Below are positions 1-5,087 of a DNA stretch of 6,150 nt, piece by piece. Below the pieces are notes generated by a model. The model made no database searches, was not told the origin of the DNA, and saw nothing but the letters and a program-made list of their open reading frames with translations. The stretch covers positions 848 through 6,997 of the forward strand of contig MEQN01000130.1 in NCBI GenBank assembly GCA_001770235.1. The letters are read 5' to 3'. The position numbers and the translations under genes were made by a program. Positions within the stretch are counted from its first letter, which is position 1. Each line of letters begins with the position of its first letter. This stretch comes from Betaproteobacteria bacterium RBG_16_58_11 (GTDB taxonomy: Bacteria > Pseudomonadota > Gammaproteobacteria > Burkholderiales > Thiobacteraceae).

Positions 1-311
1 CTTGGCATCGCTGGCGGTATTTGTTTAATCGCGCGCATATTGCCGTGGCGCAGCGCCCTGGATTTGCTCCATCAAGCTGGGCCGACAGCATGCCGCCCGC
101 CTTGCAGCAAGCGCTGGCCGCGCGCCAAACGAAGGACCCGAGCGCTTTGGCAAAAGCGCCCGCCGGGCATATTTTGAGTTATGCCATCACCCCGTTAGAC
201 ATTTCCGCTTCGCACATTCGCACCGATTTGCAGCAAGGCAAAAGCCCGCGCTACCTGGTGCCGGACGCGGCCCTGGACTATATTTCCCAAAACAACCTGT
301 ATAGCGAATGA
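1..311 (+). CDS. nadD: Nicotinate-nucleotide adenylyltransferase, C-terminal part (5' truncated by window edge)
   Basis: NadD transfers AMP from ATP to nicotinate mononucleotide, making deamido-NAD in the cytoplasm. Only the last 102 residues are visible; the reading frame is open from the window edge, with codons in phase from base 3. It opens with WHRW, then NRAHIAVAQRPGF, both typical of the family. Near the C-terminus is ISASHIR, a variant of the conserved ISAT/S-x-IR nucleotide-binding motif, followed by GKSPRYLVPDAALDYI, and it ends NLYSE, as NadD proteins usually do. The stop codon overlaps the next start codon (ATGA), so rsfS is probably translationally coupled to it. The nadD-rsfS pairing is very common in bacteria and supports the call. 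The first in-frame ATG, at 21, is an internal methionine-like position or chance, not the true start. The N-terminal nucleotide-binding motifs lie outside the window, so catalytic competence cannot be judged. Confidence 0.94.
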   Translation, partial: WHRWRYLFNRAHIAVAQRPGFAPSSWADSMPPALQQALAARQTKDPSALAKAPAGHILSYAITPLDISASHIRTDLQQGKSPRYLVPDAALDYISQNNLYSE

Positions 312-667
312 CACCTGAAACCATGAAGAAAGCGGCGGTCGCCGCGCTGGAAGACATCAAGGCAAGCGACATCACCGTGTTGAACGTCAAAAAACTCACC
401 TCGATGACGGATTACATGATCATCGCCTGCGGAGAATCGTCACGCCAAGTCAAAGCGCTGGCGCGCAACGTCGCCGACAAGCTGCGCGAAGCCGGCGCGG
501 AAGTAGTGGGCGTGGAAGGCGAAGACAGCGGCGAATGGGTGCTGGTCGATCTCGGCCACGTCATCGTGCACGTCATGCACCCGGCGGTGCGCGAGTATTA
601 CAACCTGGAAGAGTTGTGGACGGCGCCGAAGACGGTGCGTAAAAAAGCCGCAGCTAAAGAAACATAA
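308..667 (+). CDS. rsfS: Ribosome silencing factor RsfS (Iojap/DUF143 family)
   Basis: RsfS binds ribosomal protein uL14 on the 50S subunit and blocks joining with the 30S, lowering translation in starvation or stationary phase. The 119-residue product is normal for the family. Recognisable blocks are TSMTDYMIIA (residues 31-40), SRQVKAL (45-51), the core GEDSGEWVLVDLGHVIVHVM (71-90) and REYYNLEELW (95-104). A short Lys/Ala-rich tail follows (KKAAAKET), which is common and probably disordered. The start is the ATG overlapping the nadD stop by 4 nt. No clear Shine-Dalgarno precedes it, which suits re-initiation by ribosomes finishing nadD. An in-frame ATG at 323 would give a protein five residues shorter and cannot be excluded. 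The gene is followed by a 109-bp gap containing a large palindrome before rlmH. Confidence 0.97.
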   Translation: MTPETMKKAAVAALEDIKASDITVLNVKKLTSMTDYMIIACGESSRQVKALARNVADKLREAGAEVVGVEGEDSGEWVLVDLGHVIVHVMHPAVREYYNLEELWTAPKTVRKKAAAKET

Positions 668-683
668 ACGAAAACCTTGCTTG

Positions 684-758
684 GCCGCGAATTAACGCTA
701 ATTTCCGCTAATGAAAACCACAGATTTAAATTCGCGAAAATTAGCGTTAATTCGCGGC
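684..758. repeat. Long imperfect palindrome with 10-bp phased units in the rsfS-rlmH gap
   Basis: The arms are 684-712 and 730-758, around a 17-nt spacer (713-729). The outer 25 bases of each arm pair with a single mismatch (C705 against A737). Four more outward-facing positions nearer the spacer add three pairs and one mismatch. Each arm consists of roughly 10-bp units: GCGAATTAAC, GCTAATTTCC and GCTAATGAAA on the left (starts 687, 697, 707), and ATTCGCGAAA, ATTAGCGTTA and ATTCGCGGCT on the right (starts 730, 740, 750). The element is AT-richer than the flanking genes. It ends 18 bp before the rlmH ATG. I infer a dispersed palindromic repeat of the REP or MITE kind; transcribed, it would form a long hairpin between the two coding regions. 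No U-tract follows directly, so a simple intrinsic terminator is unlikely. Confidence 0.85.
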
Positions 759-776
759 TAAAAAGCCTTTCATCTT

Positions 777-1247
777 ATGGACCTCCTCATCGCCGCCGTC
801 GGTACCCGCATGCCCAACTGGGTGGATGAAGCATTCGCCGAATACCAGAAGCGCATGCCGCGCGAGGCGCGGATTCGGCTCTTGGAAATCAAGCCGGACA
901 AGCGCGACTGCGGCAAGACCGCGCAGCAAGTGATGAGCACGGAAGCCGTGCGGATCGAAGACGCGCTGCCGAAAGATTGCATCCGCATTGTGCTGGACGA
1001 GCACGGCAAATCTTTAACCAGCCAAGCGCTGGCAAAGAAAATGCAAGTCTGGCTGGGCAGCGGGCGCAACGTCGCCTTGATCATCGGCGGGGCGGATGGC
1101 TTGGCGCCGGAAATCAAGGCAAGCGCCGATCTGATTTGGGCGCTCTCGCCCCTGACTTTGCCGCATGGCATGGTGCGCGTGCTGCTCGCGGAGCAGCTCT
1201 ATCGCGCGCACAGCATTCTGCATAACCATCCTTATCACCGTGAATAA
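777..1247 (+). CDS. rlmH: 23S rRNA (pseudouridine1915-N3)-methyltransferase RlmH
   Basis: RlmH is a homodimeric SPOUT-class methyltransferase that uses S-adenosylmethionine to methylate N3 of pseudouridine 1915 in helix 69 of 23S rRNA, acting on assembled 70S ribosomes. The 156-residue length is standard (E. coli 155). Residues 72-80 (VLDEHGKSL), the glycine-rich SAM-binding loop IIGGADGLAP (102-111), the knot segment LSPLTLPHGMVR (123-134) and the invariant C-terminus NHPYHRE (150-156) are all intact, so it should be active. The ATG gives the family-typical N-terminus MDLLIAAVGT. Only a weak A-rich ribosome binding site (AAAAAG, 760-765) precedes it, just after the palindrome. rsfS and rlmH are usually close neighbours; here the palindrome separates them. 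The last codons and stop form the first unit of a 15-bp tandem triplication that runs into the next gene. Confidence 0.98.
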   Translation: MDLLIAAVGTRMPNWVDEAFAEYQKRMPREARIRLLEIKPDKRDCGKTAQQVMSTEAVRIEDALPKDCIRIVLDEHGKSLTSQALAKKMQVWLGSGRNVALIIGGADGLAPEIKASADLIWALSPLTLPHGMVRVLLAEQLYRAHSILHNHPYHRE

Positions 1248-1279
1248 GGTCACCGCGAGTAAGCTCATCGTGAGTAATC
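1235..1279 (+). repeat. 15-bp imperfect tandem repeat, three units, across the rlmH stop and yjdF-like start
   Basis: The units are TCACCGTGAATAAGG (1235-1249), TCACCGCGAGTAAGC (1250-1264) and TCATCGTGAGTAATC (1265-1279). Each neighbouring pair matches at 12 of 15 positions. Unit 1 contains the final His-Arg-Glu codons and the TAA of rlmH. Because the period is a multiple of three, the units stay in frame for the downstream gene, where they read VNKVT, ASKLI and VSNPS. Units 1 and 3 each contain an in-frame GTG (1240 and 1270), the two candidate starts of the next gene. Confidence 0.8.
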
Positions 1280-1896
1280 CTTCGCGCATCCTGTGGCTGG
1301 GCATCTATTTCGGCGCGCTGATTTGGTCCGCCATTGCGCCGAAAGATGGGTTCACTTGGCTGCTCGAAGTGGCACCCGCGCTGATCGGCTTTGCGGTGCT
1401 AGCCGCCACTTATCGCCGCTTCCCCTTAACCTCACTCGCGTATTGGCTGGTGCTGATCCACAGTGTGATCCTCATGGTGGGTGGGCACTACACTTACGCC
1501 GAGGTGCCGCTGTTCGATTGGTTAAGTGAGTGGCTGCATTGGCAGCGCAACAATTACGACAAAGTTGGCCATCTGGCGCAGGGTTTCATTCCGGCGATAC
1601 TGGCACGGGAAATTTTATTGCGGCTTCATGTGGTGCGCGGTCGCGGCTGGCTGGTGTTCTTGGTGCTGAGCGTCTGTCTGGCCTTGAGTGCGCTGTATGA
1701 AATCCTAGAATGGTGGGTGGCGGTCACATCCGGCGATGCCGGTGTGGCGTTTTTGGCCACGCAGGGTTATGAGTGGGATACGCAATCCGATATGGCGCTC
1801 GCCATTCTTGGCGCAGTGCTTGCCTTGGCCGCGTTAAGCAAGCTGCACGACCGGCAGTTGGCGGCGCGTGATTCGCGCGCAATCGCCGCAAAATAA
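1270..1896 (+). CDS. yjdF: YjdF-family (DUF2238) inner membrane protein
   Basis: This is a polytopic inner-membrane protein of the DUF2238/YjdF family, whose function is unknown. With the GTG at 1270 it has 208 residues, close to my recollection of E. coli YjdF (about 209). About six membrane segments are visible, near residues 6-22, 31-48, 55-72, 103-117, 126-150 and 176-192. Family blocks are GGHYTYAEVP (71-80), RNNYDKVGHLAQGFIPA (93-109), LYEILEWW (142-149) and QGYEWDTQSDM (165-175). The conserved His, Asp and Glu in or next to membrane segments could bind metal or protons, but that is inference. The start is uncertain: there is no early in-frame ATG. GTG 1270 has GAGTAAG a few bases upstream, while GTG 1240 overlaps the rlmH stop and would add ten residues. 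Both lie in the 15-bp tandem repeat. The gene separates rlmH from maf, which are usually near neighbours in related genomes, so it may be an accessory insertion. Confidence 0.88.
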   Translation: MSNPSRILWLGIYFGALIWSAIAPKDGFTWLLEVAPALIGFAVLAATYRRFPLTSLAYWLVLIHSVILMVGGHYTYAEVPLFDWLSEWLHWQRNNYDKVGHLAQGFIPAILAREILLRLHVVRGRGWLVFLVLSVCLALSALYEILEWWVAVTSGDAGVAFLATQGYEWDTQSDMALAILGAVLALAALSKLHDRQLAARDSRAIAAK

Positions 1897-1942
1897 GGTA
1901 AGCTTTCGTGGGCATAGCTTTCTAACGGGGATGGGGGAAAAC

Positions 1943-2143
1943 ATGAATAAGCTGATCGCAAACGGGGGGCTGGGTGTGGGTGTGCTGGGCGTGCTCTTGA
2001 CGGCCGCCGCCGGGATTTGGCGTATCACCGGCCACTATCATCTGGCCGGGTTTGAAACCATGACGCTGTTTGTGGGCGGCATGGGCCTCATGCTCATCGG
2101 TTGTTTTGCCAAGCTGCATTTGCTCTCGACATCGCACACCTAA
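1943..2143 (+). CDS. Small two-helix membrane protein of unknown function
   Basis: I do not recognise this 66-residue product. It begins MNKLIANGG and has two hydrophobic stretches: about residues 8-28 (glycine, valine and leucine rich) and about 38-60 (MTLFVGGMGLMLIGCFAKL). They are joined by a short polar linker containing WRITGHYH, so a helical hairpin in the inner membrane is likely. The ATG at 1943 is chosen because a purine-rich run (GGGGGAAAAC, 1933-1942) sits just before it. In-frame ATGs at 1868 and 1931 would extend it, but the first lies within the end of the upstream gene. It follows the YjdF-like gene by 46 bp, on the same strand, and could be co-transcribed with it. The G-runs around the start are treated separately. 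It could still be a non-conserved ORF, but the clear amphipathic layout and the ribosome binding site favour a real gene. Confidence 0.62.
   Translation: MNKLIANGGLGVGVLGVLLTAAAGIWRITGHYHLAGFETMTLFVGGMGLMLIGCFAKLHLLSTSHT
1964..1989 (+). other. G-quadruplex-type tract at the start of the small membrane protein gene
   Basis: Four G-runs occur on the coding strand: GGGGGG (1964-1969), GGG (1972-1974), GGG (1978-1980) and GGG (1987-1989). The loops are 2, 3 and 6 nt, which meets the usual G3+N1-7 pattern. Two more runs lie just upstream (1927-1930 and 1933-1937), the second forming the ribosome binding site. Folding in the mRNA could affect initiation; that is inference. Part of the pattern comes from Gly and Val codons of the membrane segment. 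Confidence 0.5.
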
Positions 2144-2152
2144 ACATCTAAC

Positions 2153-2160
2153 AGAGGTGG
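2153..2160 (+). promoter_or_regulatory. Strong Shine-Dalgarno-like site without an obvious partner start
   Basis: AGAGGTGG matches the anti-Shine-Dalgarno core over six bases (GAGGTG). It lies about 40 bp before the likely maf ATG, too far to serve it. The only well-spaced start is TTG at 2165, which opens a 31-codon frame ending at the TGA at 2258-2260, inside maf in another frame. The frame could be a short leader, or the match could be chance. Confidence 0.35.
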
Positions 2161-2171
2161 TTTGTTGGCTT

Positions 2172-2200
2172 TGCCGCATCTGCGGCACCCCTTCTTTTTG
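2172..2200 (+). terminator. Possible intrinsic terminator or 5' hairpin just before maf
   Basis: A perfect 6-bp stem (TGCCGC, 2172-2177, with GCGGCA, 2182-2187) closes a 4-nt loop. It is followed by CCCCTTCTTTTTG, a pyrimidine run with five consecutive T. It could end transcription of the upstream membrane-protein genes. The stem is short, the T-run starts four or more bases late, and maf begins one base later, so attenuation or no function are equally possible. Confidence 0.4.
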
Positions 2201-2201
2201 C

Positions 2202-2801
2202 ATGACTATGACGGCAGCGACACAAATCTATCTGGCCTCGCAATCACCGCGCCGGCGTGAATTGCTGCAACAGATCGGGATCAAATTCCGCGTGCTGGCG
2301 CCGGACGTGAATGAGGCCGCCCTGCCGCGCGAAGCGCCCGCCGGCTATGTCGAGCGCATTGCCCGGATCAAGGCCGAGGTGGCGTGGATGCGGGTGGTGG
2401 AGCGGCGCATGCAGCGACACCCGGTGTTGGCGGCGGATACGGCGGTGATTTTAGGCAGGCGCATTTTGGGCAAACCGCAAAATGACGCCGAGGCGGCGGC
2501 GATGCTGCAAGCGCTCTCCGGGCACACGCACCAAGTCATCACGGCGGTGGCCATGGCGTTTGAGGGAAAGCTGAAGCTGGCGCGGTCGGAAACGGCCGTG
2601 ACGTTCCGGCGTTTGGCCCCGGGCGAAATCGCGCATTATGTTGCGAGCGGGGAGCCGCACGACAAGGCCGGCGCCTACGCCATACAAGGATTCGCCGCCG
2701 CGTTTATTTCACGCATCGACGGCAGTTATTCGGGCGTAATGGGGCTGCCTCTGTTCGAAGCCTCGCGCTTACTTAAATCATTCGGTATTCAGGTGTTATG
2801 A
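2202..2801 (+). CDS. maf: Maf/YhdE-type nucleoside triphosphate pyrophosphatase
   Basis: Maf proteins hydrolyse nucleoside triphosphates to the monophosphate and pyrophosphate. The YhdE (MafA) branch prefers dTTP and UTP, may clear modified pyrimidine nucleotides, and has been linked to septum inhibition. The 199-residue product fits the family. The N-terminal substrate loop is YLASQSPRRRELL (10-22); the metal-binding/catalytic segment is AADTAVILGRRILGKP (77-92); GHTHQVITAV (107-116) and DKAGAYAIQG (154-163) follow; and GSYSGVMGLPL (174-184) closes the active site. GSY and GLPL match YhdE better than the YceF branch, and maf next to rng is also the E. coli arrangement. The ATG at 2202 is taken; ATG 2208 (two residues shorter) is equally plausible, because neither has a good ribosome binding site. 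The stop overlaps the rng start by 4 nt (ATGA). Confidence 0.97.
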   Translation: MTMTAATQIYLASQSPRRRELLQQIGIKFRVLAPDVNEAALPREAPAGYVERIARIKAEVAWMRVVERRMQRHPVLAADTAVILGRRILGKPQNDAEAAAMLQALSGHTHQVITAVAMAFEGKLKLARSETAVTFRRLAPGEIAHYVASGEPHDKAGAYAIQGFAAAFISRIDGSYSGVMGLPLFEASRLLKSFGIQVL

Positions 2802-4246
2802 GCGAACAAATTCTGATCAATATCACGCCGCAGGAAACGCGGGTGGCGGTGATGCAGCAAGGCGTGGTGCAGGAGCTGCATATCGAGCGCGCCTCCAGCT
2901 ATGGCATGGTCGGCAACATCTACCAGGGCCGCGTGTGCCGCGTGCTCCCCGGCATGCAGTCGGCGTTCGTGGAAATCGGATTGGATCGCGCCGCGTTTTT
3001 GCATGTGGCGGATATCTGGCAGCAAAAGCAGGGCGAAGAAAAGCCCATCGAAAAGCTGTTGTACGAAGGGCAAACCCTCCTGGTGCAAGTGATCAAGGAT
3101 CCGATCGGCACCAAGGGTGCGCGGCTGTCGACGCAAATGAGCATCGCCGGCCGCTTGCTGGTGTATTTGCCGCAGGAAGCGCATATCGGCATCTCGCAGC
3201 GGATTGAAGATGAACATGAGCGCGAACTGCTGCGCGGCAAGCTGCAGCAACTCATGCCGTCCGAGGTGAAGGGCGGCTTCATCGTGCGCACCAGCGCCGA
3301 GGCCGCCACCGATCACGAACTCTTGGCCGATATTCATTATTTGCAGCGCATATGGAACCGCATCGTGGAGCAGGCCAAAACCGCCGCGCCGCAGACCATG
3401 CTGTACCACGAGCTTAATTTGGCGCTGCGCGTGCTGCGCGATTTCGTGTGGGACGAAACCGAGCGCATCATCGTCGATTCGCGCGAGACCTACGGCAAGC
3501 TGCAATCGTTTTCCGCCAACTACATGAGCAATGTCGCCTCGCGCCTGGAGCACTACCAGGGCGAGCGCCCCTTGTTCGATTTGTATCTGGTGGAAGATGA
3601 AATCGAAAAGGCGCTTTCGCGCAAAGTAGAGCTGAAATCCGGCGGCTATCTGATCATTGACCAGACCGAGGCCTTGACCACCATCGACGTCAACACCGGC
3701 GGCTTTGTTGGCGTGCGCAATTTCGACGACACCATCTATAAAACCAATCTCGAAGCGGCGCATGCCATCGCGCGCCAACTGCGTTTGCGCAATCTCGGCG
3801 GCATTATCATTCTTGATTTCATCGACATGGAAAATGCCGAGCATAAAACCTCGGTGCTGGAGGAATTCAAAAAAGCGCTCGCGCGTGATCGAACGCGGAT
3901 GACGGTCAGCAGCTTCTCTACGCTGGGTTTGGTGGAGATGACGCGCAAACGCACGCGCGAAAGCCTGGCCCATGTCTTATGCGAAACTTGCCCGACCTGC
4001 CAGGGCCGGGGCGAGCTGAAAACCGCGCAGACCGTGTGCTATGAAATCCTGCGCGAGTTGTTGCGCGAAGCGCGGCAATACAGCGCGCGCGAGTTCCGCA
4101 TCCTGGGCTCGCAGCAGGTGATCGACTTATTCCTCGACGAGGAATCGCAGAGCCTCGCACAACTCGCCGATTTCATCGGCAAACCCATCTCCTTGCAAGT
4201 CGAAACGCAATACACCCAGGAACAGTACGATATCGTGCTGATGTAA
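2798..4246 (+). CDS. rng: Ribonuclease G
   Basis: RNase G is a cytoplasmic single-strand endoribonuclease related to the catalytic half of RNase E. It matures the 5' end of 16S rRNA and degrades some mRNAs, preferring 5'-monophosphate ends. At 482 residues it is close to E. coli RNase G (489) and lacks the long RNase E C-terminal scaffold. An S1-like RNA-binding region spans about residues 35-125 (VGNIYQGRVCRVLPGMQSAF and after). The 5'-sensor motif VRTS contains R164 and T165. The DNase I-like catalytic centre has TTIDVNTGG with D297 and N299, and IIILDFIDM with D340, the expected Mg2+ ligands. The zinc-link motif CPTC (398-401) sits in CETCPTCQGRG and should support dimerisation. The ATG overlaps the maf stop by 4 nt, with AGGTG just upstream, so translation is probably coupled. 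The start and all key residues are intact. It converges on the DamX-like gene with a 25-bp gap. Confidence 0.98.
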   Translation: MSEQILINITPQETRVAVMQQGVVQELHIERASSYGMVGNIYQGRVCRVLPGMQSAFVEIGLDRAAFLHVADIWQQKQGEEKPIEKLLYEGQTLLVQVIKDPIGTKGARLSTQMSIAGRLLVYLPQEAHIGISQRIEDEHERELLRGKLQQLMPSEVKGGFIVRTSAEAATDHELLADIHYLQRIWNRIVEQAKTAAPQTMLYHELNLALRVLRDFVWDETERIIVDSRETYGKLQSFSANYMSNVASRLEHYQGERPLFDLYLVEDEIEKALSRKVELKSGGYLIIDQTEALTTIDVNTGGFVGVRNFDDTIYKTNLEAAHAIARQLRLRNLGGIIILDFIDMENAEHKTSVLEEFKKALARDRTRMTVSSFSTLGLVEMTRKRTRESLAHVLCETCPTCQGRGELKTAQTVCYEILRELLREARQYSAREFRILGSQQVIDLFLDEESQSLAQLADFIGKPISLQVETQYTQEQYDIVLM

Positions 4247-4274
4247 ATTCGGTCGGTGTGCGCCCGCGAATTTA
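4244..4274. terminator. Hairpin between convergent genes, possible bidirectional terminator
   Basis: TAAATTCG (4244-4251) and CGAATTTA (4267-4274) form a perfect 8-bp inverted repeat. An inner CGG/CCG stem (4254-4256 with 4264-4266) can stack beyond a 2-nt bulge, leaving a 7-nt loop. The first arm starts with the rng TAA, and the second arm contains the minus-strand TAA of the convergent gene. A hairpin ending in UUUA on either strand could stop both transcripts, but the U-run is short. Confidence 0.4.
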
Positions 4275-5087
4275 AGGTTTGGCCGGCTGGCTAGGCCGCG
4301 ACTGTAACTCGGGGTCGAATACCAGCGCAACGTCTTGATCTGTCTCGGGCGCGGTGTTGATTACTGCCGGGAGCGTAGGCAGCGCGGGCAGCAACGCGAG
4401 GCTGGGCTGAAGCTGCGGCGCGGTGTCGAGCGTATTTGAGATGCGGTGAATGATTTCTTGCTCGCGTGCCGGTTTGCGCGCCAGCCAAGCGGTTCCCGCA
4501 TAGGCGAGCCCGGCGAACACGGCCAGCACGACGAACCATTTGAACGGCGTGGCGAGGGGCGAAGTATCGAGTTCCAAGCGGTAATTCACGCGCTGGTTCA
4601 GCGCGGATCGGGCGAGCCGCCGCAACAGGGGGCGGTGACCGCACAGCACGATATTGATGGGGTAATTGCTCAGTTGGCGAATGCTTTCCAGCAGCGCATC
4701 CGAGAATAGATGCGCGCCTTCGCATAACAACACAAAACCACCGCGCGGTGCAGCCTCGCGCAACCGATCGCCGACTTTGGCCGCGAGTTGCAGCGGACTT
4801 AAATCGTGCACCGGCAGATTGAGCTGACCGGCGAGTGCAACAAACAATTCCTGGATATCCAGCGCGGCTTTGATGCGCAGCACCGAGTCGTGCTGCGACA
4901 CGGCGTGGGTGAGATCAGCCAGAAAACCACCCATACGCCCTGTGTCGCGACCCGTGGCGAGCACCACGACTTGCCGCTCGACCCGGAGCATCATGGCGAT
5001 TTGCTCCGCAAGACTGATTTCCGACTCTTGCAGGGCGCTGGTCGTGGGCAGCCAGGGGATGACGCTGGTCGCGGCAGCGGTGCTCAC
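4272..5087 (-). CDS. DamX/ExeA-like membrane protein with degenerate AAA-type ATPase domain
   Basis: The 271-residue product looks like a cytoplasmic P-loop-type domain, one membrane helix and a periplasmic tail, the layout of DamX and of ExeA/MshM-related proteins. Residues 25-175 follow the ATPase pattern: [15 protein letters not shown] (40-54) lies where Walker A is expected, [22 protein letters not shown] (118-139) lies where Walker B and the following helix are expected, and [15 protein letters not shown] (144-158) resembles the sensor strand. The Walker A GK[ST] is missing and the Walker B Asp-Glu reads Cys-Glu, so ATP hydrolysis is doubtful. A helix at about 183-203 ([21 protein letters not shown]) has charged residues on both sides. 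The tail (204-271) is Pro/Leu/Ala rich, with no visible SPOR domain, which DamX would have. The start is a GTG overlapping the dgt stop by 4 nt (GTGA), with GGAAGAG upstream. In related genomes dgt is often followed by a SPOR or AAA protein. A cell-envelope role is inference. Confidence 0.85.
   Translation of the reverse strand: MSTAAATSVIPWLPTTSALQESEISLAEQIAMMLRVERQVVVLATGRDTGRMGGFLADLTHAVSQHDSVLRIKAALDIQELFVALAGQLNLPVHDLSPLQLAAKVGDRLREAAPRGGFVLLCEGAHLFSDALLESIRQLSNYPINIVLCGHRPLLRRLARSALNQRVNYRLELDTSPLATPFKWFVVLAVFAGLAYAGTAWLARKPAREQEIIHRISNTLDTAPQLQPSLALLPALPTLPAVINTAPETDQDVALVFDPELQSRPSQPAKP

Noticed and set aside
677..704. Possible sigma-70 promoter, TTGCTT then TAATTT with 16-bp spacing
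   Set aside because: The -10 box matches only three of six consensus bases and lies in the left palindrome arm, so the match is easily explained by its AT-rich units.
684..758. CRISPR array or tRNA in the rsfS-rlmH gap
   Set aside because: There are only two inverted arms, with no direct repeats with spacers, and no cloverleaf or conserved tRNA bases.
757..776. Mini-hairpin GGCTAAAAAGCC followed by TTTCATCTT before rlmH as a terminator
   Set aside because: The stem has only 4 bp and the T-run is broken; it would be too weak, and its bases overlap the palindrome arm.
1165..1269. Upstream ATG at 1165 as the start of the YjdF-like gene
   Set aside because: It would overlap rlmH by more than 80 bases and add a cysteine/serine/arginine-rich leader that is the out-of-frame translation of conserved rlmH codons.
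2789..3973. A 394-codon open frame on the minus strand opposite rng
   Set aside because: It lies antisense to a fully intact RNase G and reads as a His/Gln/Ala/Leu-rich low-complexity product with no family resemblance; long antisense frames are expected in GC-rich coding DNA.
4129..4145. Perfect 8-bp inverted repeat around A4137 (ATTCCTCG and CGAGGAAT)
   Set aside because: It is inside the rng coding sequence and encodes ordinary LFLDEES residues; one such palindrome in 6 kb is not surprising and there is no T-run.
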